Assembly (NCBI RefSeq): GCF_023168325.1 | Contig: NZ_AP025688.1 | Coordinates: 1,178,001 to 1,242,000 of the forward strand | Direction: 5' to 3' | Length of the DNA: 64,000 bases | Origin: Tsukamurella sp. PLM1 | GTDB lineage: Bacteria; Actinomycetota; Actinomycetes; Mycobacteriales; Mycobacteriaceae | In this document: one piece after another, positions 40,688 to 47,980 of the stretch | How positions within the stretch are numbered: position 1 is the first letter of the stretch | Layout of the letters: the number at the start of each line of letters is the position of its first letter | Notes under the pieces: model-generated | What the model saw: only the letters and a program-made list of their open reading frames with translations | The model's database searches: none | Told to the model about the DNA's origin: nothing | Program-made: the position numbers and the translations under genes

Positions 40688-41538
40688 TACTGGGCCTTTC
40701 CGGTGGAGGAGGAGAGGGCGGAGCTACGAGCGGACTCCGGGAGCCAGGCGAACGGATCCGGCTGGGACTGCTTGTATTCGAGGCCGACGTAGCCGCGGTA
40801 GCCGACGGCGGCCAGGTGGGCGAGGTGCCCGTCGATGTCGAGGGTGCCGGTTCCGGGCTCGCCGCGGCCGGGGTCGTCGGCGATCTGCACGTGCCCGATC
40901 ACGCCGGCGTGCGCGTCGATCGCCGCAGCCACGTCGTCGCCGTTGACCTGCAGGTGATAGAGGTCGGCGAGCAGACGGAGCGAGTCGACGCCGTGCTCGG
41001 CGCGCACCCGGTCGATCACGGCGACCGCATCGTTCGCGGTCTTGAGCGGGTACAGCGGCGCGCCGCTCACGGGCTCGATGAGCACAGCGGCGCCGATCCG
41101 GGCGGCCGCGGTGCCCGCGGCGGCCAGGTTCGCGGACGCCGTCTCGTCCTGCTCGGCGGGGGAGGCACCGTCGGACCGGTTGCCGTACAGGGCGTTGAAT
41201 GCGGGCGTGCCCAGGCGCTCGCCGATCCCGACGGTGACGTCGATGTTGTCCCGGAACTCGGTGACACGGGCGGGATCCGAGAGGATGCCGCGCTCGCCGG
41301 CGGGCATGTTCCCTGCGAAGAAGTTGAGGCCGGACAGCTGCACGCCGGCGTCGGCGACGGCGCGGACGAAGGCGTCGACGTCCTTGTCGGCCGGGACCGC
41401 GGTGTCGAAGGGCCACCAGAACTCGACGGCGCCGAAGCCCGCGTCGGCCACCTTCTGCGGGCGGTCGAGCAGGGGGACGTCCGTGAGCAGGATCGAGCAG
41501 TTGACGGTGTAGTTCGGGCGGATCGCCGGCTGGTTCAT
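40687..41538 (-). CDS. hyi: Hydroxypyruvate isomerase
   Basis: A 283-residue TIM-barrel enzyme that interconverts hydroxypyruvate and tartronate semialdehyde. Metal-binding Glu and His regions are VLIEPVSG, LLADLYHLQV and HVQIADDPGRGEPGTG, followed by VGLEYKQS. It is the first gene of the operon, with its promoter and operator at 41617-41670. GAAGGAG precedes the ATG. Confidence 0.92.
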   Translation of the reverse strand: MNQPAIRPNYTVNCSILLTDVPLLDRPQKVADAGFGAVEFWWPFDTAVPADKDVDAFVRAVADAGVQLSGLNFFAGNMPAGERGILSDPARVTEFRDNIDVTVGIGERLGTPAFNALYGNRSDGASPAEQDETASANLAAAGTAAARIGAAVLIEPVSGAPLYPLKTANDAVAVIDRVRAEHGVDSLRLLADLYHLQVNGDDVAAAIDAHAGVIGHVQIADDPGRGEPGTGTLDIDGHLAHLAAVGYRGYVGLEYKQSQPDPFAWLPESARSSALSSSTGKAQ

Positions 41539-41616
41539 GTATGTGCTCCTTCGGGGGCGAGTCGTACGGGTTTCGGGCTCTGGCGAGATCGTACGACCTG
41601 CTAGCTTTCGCCTGTT

Positions 41617-41670
41617 GGAAGAATTACTTCCGTACCATGGAATTGTGGCATGTGATGGCAGTCACGTCAA
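41617..41670 (-). promoter_or_regulatory. Promoter of the hyi operon with CRP-like site and GGAAG palindrome
   Basis: Read on the minus strand, TTGACG (41670-41665) and CACAAT (41647-41642) are -35 and -10 boxes with 17-base spacing. A CRP-like site TGTGA-N6-TCACG (41651-41666) overlaps the -35 box and spacer. GGAAG-N5-CTTCC (41617-41631) lies just downstream of the -10, a repressor position. The same arrangement occurs before the urate operon at 44952-45003; 20 of 24 bases of the -35/CRP-like block are identical. Confidence 0.65.
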
Positions 41671-41719
41671 GGGGGCACGGTGGACCGGAACGGACGCAGC
41701 GCCGGCGGCCTGAATCGAC

Positions 41720-41752
41720 GGAGCCGGAGCGCGCTCGGCACGCTCCGGCTCC
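41720..41752 (-). terminator. Strong terminator hairpin after the urate operon
   Basis: GGAGCCGGAGCG and CGCTCCGGCTCC form a perfect 12-bp stem with a 9-base loop, starting 17 bases after the permease stop. It separates the urate operon from the hyi promoter. Confidence 0.75.
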
Positions 41753-41768
41753 TCGGCGCGGCCCCCGC

Positions 41769-43145
41769 TCAGTGCTCGGGGCGGTTGCCGCGCTCGTCGG
41801 GCGCGGCGGCGAACACCGACACGTCCGGACGGTTACCCGCCTTGATCTCGTTGAACAGGAGGTTGAGCAGGACTGCCACGATCGCGGCCGCGCTGATCCC
41901 GGAGTGCATCACGGTCTCGACCGCGGTGGGGAAGGCCTCCCAGAACTTCGGTGCCGCCACCGGGATCATGCCCATGCCGAGCGAGACCGCGACGATCACC
42001 ATGTTCAGGTTGCCGTCGTAATCGACACGGGACAGGGTCTTGATCCCGCTGGCCGCGACCGAGCCGAACAGCACGATGCCGGCTCCGCCGAGGACCGGGT
42101 ACGGGATCGCGGCGATCACCCGGCCGACGATCGGGAGCAGCCCCAGCACGGCGAGGATGCCGCCGCCCATCGCCACCACGTACCTGCTCTTGATCCCGGT
42201 GAGCGCGACCAGTCCCACGTTCTGCGCGAACGCGCTGCACGGGAACGCGCTGAACGCCGGAGCGACCGTGGTCGAGAGCATGTCCGCGCGGAGGCCGTTC
42301 GCCACCCGCCGGGCGTCGACGGGGGTGTCCACGATCTCGCCGATGGCGAGGATGTCGGCCGTGGTCTCCGTCATGATCACGAGGATCACGATGGTCATCG
42401 AGATGATCGCGCCGATCTCGAACGTCGGCGTGCCGAAGTGCATGACCGGTGGGAGCGAGAACACGGGTCCGGTGCCGACCTTCGAGAAGTCGACCTTGCC
42501 GAACAGCGCGGCCACGCCGGTCCCGACGACGATGCCGATCAGGATCGACAGCCGGGAGATCGCGCCCTGGAAGAGCCGGCTGATCACCAGGATGATCAGT
42601 AGTGTCAGCCCTGCCAGTCCGATGTTCGCCATCGAGCCCAGATCCTTCGCGCCGGCGCCGCCCATCGACCAGGTGAACGTGGTCGGGAGCAGCGAGAGGC
42701 CGATCACGGTGATGATCGTGCCCGTCACCACCGGCGGGAAGAACCGGATCAGCCGCGCGAAGAACGACGACAGGACCAGGCCGATGAGGCCGGCCACGAT
42801 GATCGCACCGAAGATCGGGCGGACGCCGCCGTCCTTGGCGATCGCTGTCATCGTCGAGACGCTCGCGAACGAGAGTCCCTGGACGATGGGCAGTCTGGCG
42901 CCCAGTGGGCCGATCCCGATGGTCTGCAGGATCGTGGCCAAGCCGCTGATGAACAGGCCGGCGGTCACCAGCAGGCCCATGTCCGTGGCGGAGAGTCCGG
43001 CCGCCCCGCCCACGATCAGCGGCGGCGCGATGACGCCTCCGTACATCGTGAGGATGTGTTGCAGGCCGTACACGAGCGTGCGGCCGAGGGGCAGCTTCTC
43101 GTCCTCGGGACGCAGTTCGGTGGCAGAGGTCATCGTGGTCGCCAT
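41769..43145 (-). CDS. NCS2-family urate/xanthine permease
   Basis: A 458-residue purine permease with about 14 membrane segments. The NAT/NCS2 signature is visible as QNVGLVALTGIKSRYV, and the conserved ETTADILAIGEI lies in the substrate-binding region. It is the last gene of the urate operon, starting 4 bases after the uricase stop, so uric acid or xanthine is the likely substrate. Direction is import, coupled to protons as in the family. Confidence 0.9.
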   Translation of the reverse strand: MATTMTSATELRPEDEKLPLGRTLVYGLQHILTMYGGVIAPPLIVGGAAGLSATDMGLLVTAGLFISGLATILQTIGIGPLGARLPIVQGLSFASVSTMTAIAKDGGVRPIFGAIIVAGLIGLVLSSFFARLIRFFPPVVTGTIITVIGLSLLPTTFTWSMGGAGAKDLGSMANIGLAGLTLLIILVISRLFQGAISRLSILIGIVVGTGVAALFGKVDFSKVGTGPVFSLPPVMHFGTPTFEIGAIISMTIVILVIMTETTADILAIGEIVDTPVDARRVANGLRADMLSTTVAPAFSAFPCSAFAQNVGLVALTGIKSRYVVAMGGGILAVLGLLPIVGRVIAAIPYPVLGGAGIVLFGSVAASGIKTLSRVDYDGNLNMVIVAVSLGMGMIPVAAPKFWEAFPTAVETVMHSGISAAAIVAVLLNLLFNEIKAGNRPDVSVFAAAPDERGNRPEH

Positions 43146-43149
43146 CCCG

Positions 43150-44055
43150 CTAGCAGAATCCGGGCACGCCGTGCCAGGCCGAGCCGGCGTCGGTCGCGTC
43201 GTCGCGCACCACGCTCGCCTCGATCAGGCCGTACGGCCGGTCCGCGGCGATGAACACCTCGCCGGGGTTGTCGACCCCGAACGGGGAGAGGTCCACCAGG
43301 AAGTGGTGCTTGTTGGGTGCGGAGAACTTGATCTCGGCGACCTCCGGGTGCTGCTCGAGCACGGATTCGCCCATGCCGTACAGGGTCTGCTGCAGGGCCC
43401 GGCTGTGGATCTCGGCGAAGCGCTGCAGGAGGATGGCGCGGATGGAGTCGTACGACTTGTCCCAGTCGACGTCGGTGTGGTTGTAGCGCCACTTGGTCAC
43501 CAGCGACGTCGCCAGGATGCGGTCGTCGGTCTCCTGGAGCGTCGTGTACTTGTCCTTGAGGAAGCCGTGGAACTCGGACCCCGTCGACTTCAGCAGCGTC
43601 AGGTCGTGGATCCCGGAGACCACGTTGGTCTTCCGGTCGGCGCCGCGACCGTCGATGTTGACGACGGTCGACCGGATGCCGCCGCCCGAGCGGACGAACG
43701 CGTGGTCGTGGCCCTCGCCGTCGACCTGGATGCGGTCCCACGGGTACTCGTGCACCTCGATGCGGGCGCCGTCGGCGTTCGGGGTCGAATCGATGAAGTG
43801 CCCACCGAGCGTGAGGGCGTAGTCCTCGATGGCGCCGACGCCCTTCTCCTTGGCGAAGGAGAACGCGGTGTTCTTCTGGGTGTCGGTCGGCAGGACGGCC
43901 GCCTGATCGCCGCTGATGTGCGCGTCGGTGAAGTCGCCGCGCAGCGCCGAGGAGACGTTGAGGTCGCGGATGGTGTGCCGCGCGGTGTCGCGGTAGATCC
44001 GGACGACGCGGTTCTCCGCCTTGCCGTACTGGTTGGGGCCGAGGTGAATTGCCAT
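43150..44055 (-). CDS. Urate oxidase (uricase)
   Basis: A 301-residue cofactor-independent uricase that oxidises urate to 5-hydroxyisourate. The first T-fold domain has YGKAENRVVRIYRD. VLPTDTQKNTAF carries the catalytic Thr. The second half has VSGIHDLTLLKSTGSEFHGFLKD and SAPNKHHFLVDLSPFG. It sits 6 bases after the hydroxyisourate hydrolase gene, in pathway order within the operon. Confidence 0.95.
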   Translation of the reverse strand: MAIHLGPNQYGKAENRVVRIYRDTARHTIRDLNVSSALRGDFTDAHISGDQAAVLPTDTQKNTAFSFAKEKGVGAIEDYALTLGGHFIDSTPNADGARIEVHEYPWDRIQVDGEGHDHAFVRSGGGIRSTVVNIDGRGADRKTNVVSGIHDLTLLKSTGSEFHGFLKDKYTTLQETDDRILATSLVTKWRYNHTDVDWDKSYDSIRAILLQRFAEIHSRALQQTLYGMGESVLEQHPEVAEIKFSAPNKHHFLVDLSPFGVDNPGEVFIAADRPYGLIEASVVRDDATDAGSAWHGVPGFC

Positions 44056-44061
44056 GGTGGA

Positions 44062-44409
44062 TCAGCTTCCTTTGTACGTGGAGTAGTGGAACGGGCTGAG
44101 CAGGAGGGGGACGTGGTGGTGGGCCACGGCACCGTCGTCCTGTGCGACGAGGGTGAAAGTGATGGCGACTTCGGGGAAGAAGTTGTCCTGGGCGGTCGCG
44201 CTGGCGTGGGCCGCGGTGTCGAACGTGATCCGGTAGGTCCCGGCGGGGAGGTCGTCGGGGCCGAGGTCCCGGGCGCGGCCGTCGTCGTCGGTGACGGCGC
44301 GCGCCACCTCGTCGACGGTGCCCGGCCCGATCCGTTCGAGTCGCACCGGGACGCCGGCCGCGGGGATCCCGAGCGCGGTGTCGAGGACGTGGGTGGTGAC
44401 GGTGCTCAT
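44062..44409 (-). CDS. hiuH: 5-hydroxyisourate hydrolase
   Basis: A 115-residue transthyretin-like enzyme that opens 5-hydroxyisourate to OHCU. N-terminal TTHVLDTALGIPA holds the catalytic His. HHHVPLLLSPFHYSTYKGS is the C-terminal signature, with YKGS in place of the common YRGS. The ATG overlaps the uraD stop (ATGA). Confidence 0.94.
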   Translation of the reverse strand: MSTVTTHVLDTALGIPAAGVPVRLERIGPGTVDEVARAVTDDDGRARDLGPDDLPAGTYRITFDTAAHASATAQDNFFPEVAITFTLVAQDDGAVAHHHVPLLLSPFHYSTYKGS

Positions 44410-44927
44410 GACTGCCTCTCTGCGAGTTCGTCTTCCAGTTCCAGTACCCGGGCGAGCCGGCGCAGGGCGATGCCCCGCAGCTCGCGGGCGACCTCGGTGG
44501 CCTCGGCGTCCGGTGCGTTCTTCAGGCGCCGGTGCAACTCGGCCAGCACCGTCGTCGCGTCCAGCCCCGCGGCGTTGATGAGGAAGACGCGGTCGAAGCG
44601 CTCCTCGTAGGCGCGATTGCCCGCGAGCAGGGCCTCCTGCGTCTCGGCGTCGGTGGCGACGCCGGCCTGCTCCTTGCGCGACCACGCGGCCTCGGTGGAG
44701 GCGCCGGCGGCGCGCTCGCCGATGCGGGGGTGCGCGGCGAGGGCGCGATCGACGTCGGCGGCGGCGAAGTCGTCCGCCGCGGTGGCGGCGGCGGACAGCG
44801 CGTCGGCCGCCGAGTCGTACGGCCGTCCCGCGATCACCGCAGCGGCCCAGGCGGGCACGTCGCAGCATGCGAGGAGGGTGGTGTTCAGCTCTGCGGGATC
44901 CGCGGCGTTGAACTGTTCGAGGTCCAT
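44406..44927 (-). CDS. uraD: OHCU decarboxylase
   Basis: A 173-residue helical enzyme that decarboxylates 2-oxo-4-hydroxy-4-carboxy-5-ureidoimidazoline to S-allantoin. HPRIGER holds the catalytic His, followed by SRKEQAGV and EERFDRVFLINAAG. ATG 44927 is chosen because GAAGGCAGG lies upstream and the protein starts in MDLEQFN; the open frame extends to 44984 into the operator. It is the first gene of uraD-hiuH-uricase-permease. No allantoinase is in the window. Confidence 0.92.
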   Translation of the reverse strand: MDLEQFNAADPAELNTTLLACCDVPAWAAAVIAGRPYDSAADALSAAATAADDFAAADVDRALAAHPRIGERAAGASTEAAWSRKEQAGVATDAETQEALLAGNRAYEERFDRVFLINAAGLDATTVLAELHRRLKNAPDAEATEVARELRGIALRRLARVLELEDELAERQS

Positions 44928-44951
44928 GTGACCTGCCTTCTTTCGGTCTGC

Positions 44952-45003
44952 GGAAGATGTCTTCCACTGATCGAAGGATGGCATGTGACGTGGGTCACGT
45001 CAA
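44952..45003 (-). promoter_or_regulatory. Promoter/operator of the urate operon
   Basis: On the minus strand, TTGACG (45003-44998) is a -35 box; the -10 is weak (CATCCT, 44980-44975). A CRP-like TGTGA-N6-TCACG site (44984-44999) overlaps it. GGAAG-N4-CTTCC (44952-44965) follows downstream, 25 bases before the uraD ATG. This repeats the hyi promoter layout (41617-41670), with one base less in the palindrome spacer. Confidence 0.65.
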
Positions 45004-45046
45004 CAGTTTGTTGAAAAATTGTTGCGCCGGTTCTTCCGCCGCGGTG

Positions 45047-45427
45047 TCAGGCGCGCAGCCGGTTGAGATAGTTGTAGACCGTGAAACGGGTGACCCCGAG
45101 CGCCTCGGCGACGGTCTCGGTCGACTTGCGGTAACTGAACGCGCCGCGCTCCTCGAGCAGGCGGACGGCGCGTTGCTTCTCCTTGCGGTCCAGCTCGCTC
45201 AGTGGGCCGCCCAACTCGTCGGCGAGGTGCGCAAGGAGGGCGTCGAGATCGCCGGGGGTGGGTTCGGACGGACTTGCGGCCGGCAGCCGGACACCGCCGA
45301 CGGTGCGCCCCTCCCAGCGTAGCGGCACATCGGATCCGGTCACCTCGTCCGGCCCGATGACAGTGCCGCCGACCCGGTCGACGAGTTCGCGGATCGCTTC
45401 GAGCAGTGGATGTTCCGCGTCAGTCAT
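45047..45427 (-). CDS. Small Fis/DauR-type HTH regulator, probable urate-operon regulator
   Basis: A 126-residue protein. The C-terminal 50 residues form a Fis-like HTH (EKQRAVRLLEERGAF, then TVAEALGVTRFTVYNYLNRLR). The N-terminal 70 residues (ELVDRVGGTVIGPDEVT, then VPLRWEGRTVGGVRLP) may be a small sensor region. It lies directly upstream of the urate operon on the same strand, with the GGAAG palindrome between, so it is the best local candidate to bind that site here and at 41617. The start overlaps the thiamine-binding-like gene by 8 bases. Confidence 0.72.
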   Translation of the reverse strand: MTDAEHPLLEAIRELVDRVGGTVIGPDEVTGSDVPLRWEGRTVGGVRLPAASPSEPTPGDLDALLAHLADELGGPLSELDRKEKQRAVRLLEERGAFSYRKSTETVAEALGVTRFTVYNYLNRLRA

Positions 45428-45662
45428 CGGTCCGCTCGATCTGCACCGTGACGCGGGTGGCGCCGCTGCTGAACGCGGCGTCGAGGGCGTCGCGGAGCGC
45501 GTCGAGCACCGAATCGCGGTCGCCCTCCACGGACGTGCCCAGAGGCCCGAAGTCGTGGTCGAGTCCGGCCGCACGCAACACCCCGACGGCGCGGTCCGCG
45601 TGCCGGGGTACGTCGCCCTCGCCCTCGAAGGGCTCGCTGGTGAATTCGGCGGTCAGTCGCAT
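45420..45662 (-). CDS. Thiamine-binding-like (MTH1187/YkoF, DUF77) protein
   Basis: An 80-residue ferredoxin-fold protein. MRLTAEFTSEPFEGEG at the start, GPLGTSVEGDRDSVLDAL in the middle and GATRVTVQIE at the end follow the MTH1187/DUF77 pattern, whose members bind thiamine. ATG 45662 is preferred over the upstream GTG at 45704 because homology starts there. It overlaps the HTH gene, so the two are co-translated. Why it is coupled to a urate regulator is unclear; Gcl of the linked pathway uses ThDP, which may be coincidence. Confidence 0.65.
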   Translation of the reverse strand: MRLTAEFTSEPFEGEGDVPRHADRAVGVLRAAGLDHDFGPLGTSVEGDRDSVLDALRDALDAAFSSGATRVTVQIERTDD

Positions 45663-45792
45663 CTCTGCACTGTAACCCTCGCCGTCGCTCTCGAGTCCGA
45701 CCACGATCGCTCCGCCGCTCGACCCCGACCCCCATCACTTAACAGCGTTAGCTCAGACTGCCTCCTGCGGAAACGCCGGCATCCGCTGCTTG

Positions 45793-46353
45793 CTACTCGG
45801 AGGTAACCTCGGGGCGCGCCGCGGGGGCCGCGAGGAGGGCGTCGATCGCGGCCCCCGCCTCCTGGGCTGTGATGACCCCGACGAGGGTGCGGTAGGCGAA
45901 GCCGTCCGCCGCCGCGAGGAGTGCGCGGGCGCGGGCGCGGTCACCGTCGAGGGTGGTGGTCGCGAGGTCCTCGCCGCCCTGCAGCGCCTCGCCGACGATC
46001 GCCGCGATCTCCGGATCGGTGATCGCCTCGGCGAGGTAGGCGTACCAGACCTTGGAGCCGAGCCGCTGCGCCTCGGTGTGCGGAACGGCGTGCGTGAGCA
46101 GCATGCGCAGGGTGTCCGACGGTGCCGCCGGGACCGGATTGGCCTCGGTGGCGGCGTCGATGAGCGCGCGGAGCGCGTGCTGCACGATCGCGTCCCGAGT
46201 GGGGAAGTAGTGCTGGATCCGCCCCATCGAGACGCCGCCGCGGGCGGCGATGGTGCGCAACGTGACGGCGCCGATCCCGTCGGTCGCGATGATCTCCCAG
46301 ACGGTCTGTGCGATCTCGGCGCGTCGTTGCGCGTGGTCGACGACTCTCGGCAT
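45793..46353 (-). CDS. TetR-family repressor
   Basis: A 186-residue TetR regulator. The N-terminal HTH is QRRAEIAQTVWEIIATDGIGAVTLRTIAARGGVSMGRIQHYFPTRD-like (residues about 7-50), ending in the typical HYF. The C-terminal ligand domain resembles TetR_C_6-type proteins. ATG 46353 is chosen; upstream in-frame starts run into the operators. It is divergent from the hydrolase at 46424, with two operator copies between them. Confidence 0.86.
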   Translation of the reverse strand: MPRVVDHAQRRAEIAQTVWEIIATDGIGAVTLRTIAARGGVSMGRIQHYFPTRDAIVQHALRALIDAATEANPVPAAPSDTLRMLLTHAVPHTEAQRLGSKVWYAYLAEAITDPEIAAIVGEALQGGEDLATTTLDGDRARARALLAAADGFAYRTLVGVITAQEAGAAIDALLAAPAARPEVTSE

Positions 46354-46366
46354 CGCTCGAGTATAG

Positions 46367-46409
46367 CAATGCAAGCGCATCGCAATGCTGATACAATGCG
46401 AACGCATTG
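46367..46409. promoter_or_regulatory. Two TetR operator copies
   Basis: CAATGCGAACGCATTG (46394-46409) is a perfect 7-bp inverted repeat with a 2-base centre. CAATGCAAGCGCATCG (46367-46382) matches it at 13 of 16 positions, 27 bases away. Both lie in the 70-base gap between tetR and the hydrolase, a standard autoregulated divergent arrangement. Confidence 0.72.
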
Positions 46410-46423
46410 ACAAAGGAGGTCTC

Positions 46424-47401
46424 ATGTCTCGACTCCTGCGGCGCGCGGCCGTCGCGATCACGGCGACGGGTCTCGTCGTCGGCGCGGTAACGGCGTACCT
46501 CGTGCGCGACCCCGCTCCCGTCGGCTACTGGCGCTCCGCGCAGGCGTACGAGCAGTACGCGCAGGATTACCGCCGCGCCTTCGCCGAGCTCCCCGCTCCA
46601 CGCGAGACGCGCGATCTGCGCATCGGGTTCGGGGTGGTGCGGGCGTACCGGTTCGGTGATCCGCAGCCCGGGCGGGCGCCGATCCTGCTGTTGCCGGGGC
46701 GGGGGTCGGGCGTGCCGATGTGGGCCGAGAACCTGTCGCGGATGCTCGCCGACGGTGGCGCGGTGTACGCCGTCGACGCGCTCGGCGATGCGGGAATGAG
46801 CATCCAGGACAAGCCGATCCGCGGCGAGGACGATGTGGCGGCGTGGGTCGATGAGGTACGGGCGGCGCTCGGCCTGGGCCGGGTCCACCTCGTCGGGCAT
46901 TCGTTCGGCGCGTGGTCCGCGGCGAACTACGCCGCGCGCCACCCCGACCGGGTCGTCTCGCTCACGCTGTGGGAGCCGATCCTCGTGTTCGCAGGACTGC
47001 GCTGGCAGATGTACGTCGCCGTGCTTCCCTCGGCCCTGCCGTTCCTCCCGGAGTCGTTGCGCCGGAAGGGGCTCTCCTGGATCGGCGGCGATGACAGCGG
47101 TGACCCGCGGGCGAGTGCCGTCGGCGCGATGGTCGACTCCGGGACCTCCGGTTACGTCGCTAAGCTCCCGACGCCCGCCGTGCTCGACGGTGCCGCCCGC
47201 GCCCGCCTGACGATGCCAGTCTTCGTCGGGCTCGGGGAGCGGAGTGCCATGACCGACACCGCCGCCGCGGCGTCCGCCGCACGGCGCCTGCCGAACGCGA
47301 CTGTGCGTGTCTGGCCGGACGGGACGCATTCGCTGCCGATGCAGTACCCGGACGAGCTGCAGGCCGAGCTGGCGGCGCTGCGGCTCCGCGCCGGCGGGTG
47401 A
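46424..47401 (+). CDS. Membrane-anchored or secreted alpha/beta hydrolase
   Basis: A 325-residue alpha/beta hydrolase with a hydrophobic N-terminal segment (residues about 8-27) that is a signal anchor or signal peptide. The strand/oxyanion region is ILLLPGRGSGVPMW, the nucleophile elbow is GHSFG, and the His is in DGTHSLPM. It is controlled by the divergent TetR gene. AAAGGAGG precedes ATG 46424. The substrate is unknown. Its 3' end is 3 bases from the end of convergent pncA. Confidence 0.82.
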   Translation: MSRLLRRAAVAITATGLVVGAVTAYLVRDPAPVGYWRSAQAYEQYAQDYRRAFAELPAPRETRDLRIGFGVVRAYRFGDPQPGRAPILLLPGRGSGVPMWAENLSRMLADGGAVYAVDALGDAGMSIQDKPIRGEDDVAAWVDEVRAALGLGRVHLVGHSFGAWSAANYAARHPDRVVSLTLWEPILVFAGLRWQMYVAVLPSALPFLPESLRRKGLSWIGGDDSGDPRASAVGAMVDSGTSGYVAKLPTPAVLDGAARARLTMPVFVGLGERSAMTDTAAAASAARRLPNATVRVWPDGTHSLPMQYPDELQAELAALRLRAGG

Positions 47402-47404
47402 TGT

Positions 47405-47980
47405 TCAGGCCACGGTGATCCCGGCGGCGGCGAACTCCGCCAGGGCCGCTGCCGTGGACTCCCGCGCTACCCCGGCGGTGTAGTCGGCGAGGACGCGCAC
47501 CGTCAGGCCCGCGGACAGGGCGTCGAATGCCGTCGCCCGCACGCAGTAGTCCGTGGCGATCCCGACCACGTCGACGGTGTCGATCTCGTGCGCGGCGAGC
47601 CATTCCGCGAGCGAGGCGCCGTCGGGGTCGTGGGCCTCGAAGCCCGAGTACGCGGCCGAATACGCGCCCTTGCTGAACACCGGGACCCGCCGCGGCAGGC
47701 GCAGATTCGGGTGGAAGTCGGCGCCGGCGGTGCGAGCTCGGCAGTGCGCGGGCCAGGAGTCCATGAAGTCGGGCGTCGCGGAGAAGTGGGCGCCCGGGTC
47801 GATGTGCCAGTCCCGCGTCGCCGCGATCACGGGGTACCGCTCCAGCAGGTCGTCGTGGATGCGCCGCGCCACCCGCGCGCCCCCGTCCACGCCGAGCGCG
47901 CCGCCTTCGCAGAAATCGTTCTGCACGTCCACGACGATCAGTGCTCCGCCGCGCTCCGCGGGGAACGGGGCGGTGCTCAT
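47405..47980 (-). CDS. pncA: Nicotinamidase/pyrazinamidase
   Basis: A 191-residue isochorismatase-like amidase that converts nicotinamide to nicotinate (and pyrazinamide to pyrazinoic acid). The catalytic Asp is in VVDVQNDFCEGGALGV, the Lys in FSKGAYSAAYSGF, and the Cys in GIATDYCVRATA. The metal site lies in DWHIDPGAHF. The ATG overlaps the pncB stop (ATGA), so the two NAD-salvage genes are one operon and act in sequence. Start 47980 is chosen over the longer open frame. Confidence 0.94.
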   Translation of the reverse strand: MSTAPFPAERGGALIVVDVQNDFCEGGALGVDGGARVARRIHDDLLERYPVIAATRDWHIDPGAHFSATPDFMDSWPAHCRARTAGADFHPNLRLPRRVPVFSKGAYSAAYSGFEAHDPDGASLAEWLAAHEIDTVDVVGIATDYCVRATAFDALSAGLTVRVLADYTAGVARESTAAALAEFAAAGITVA

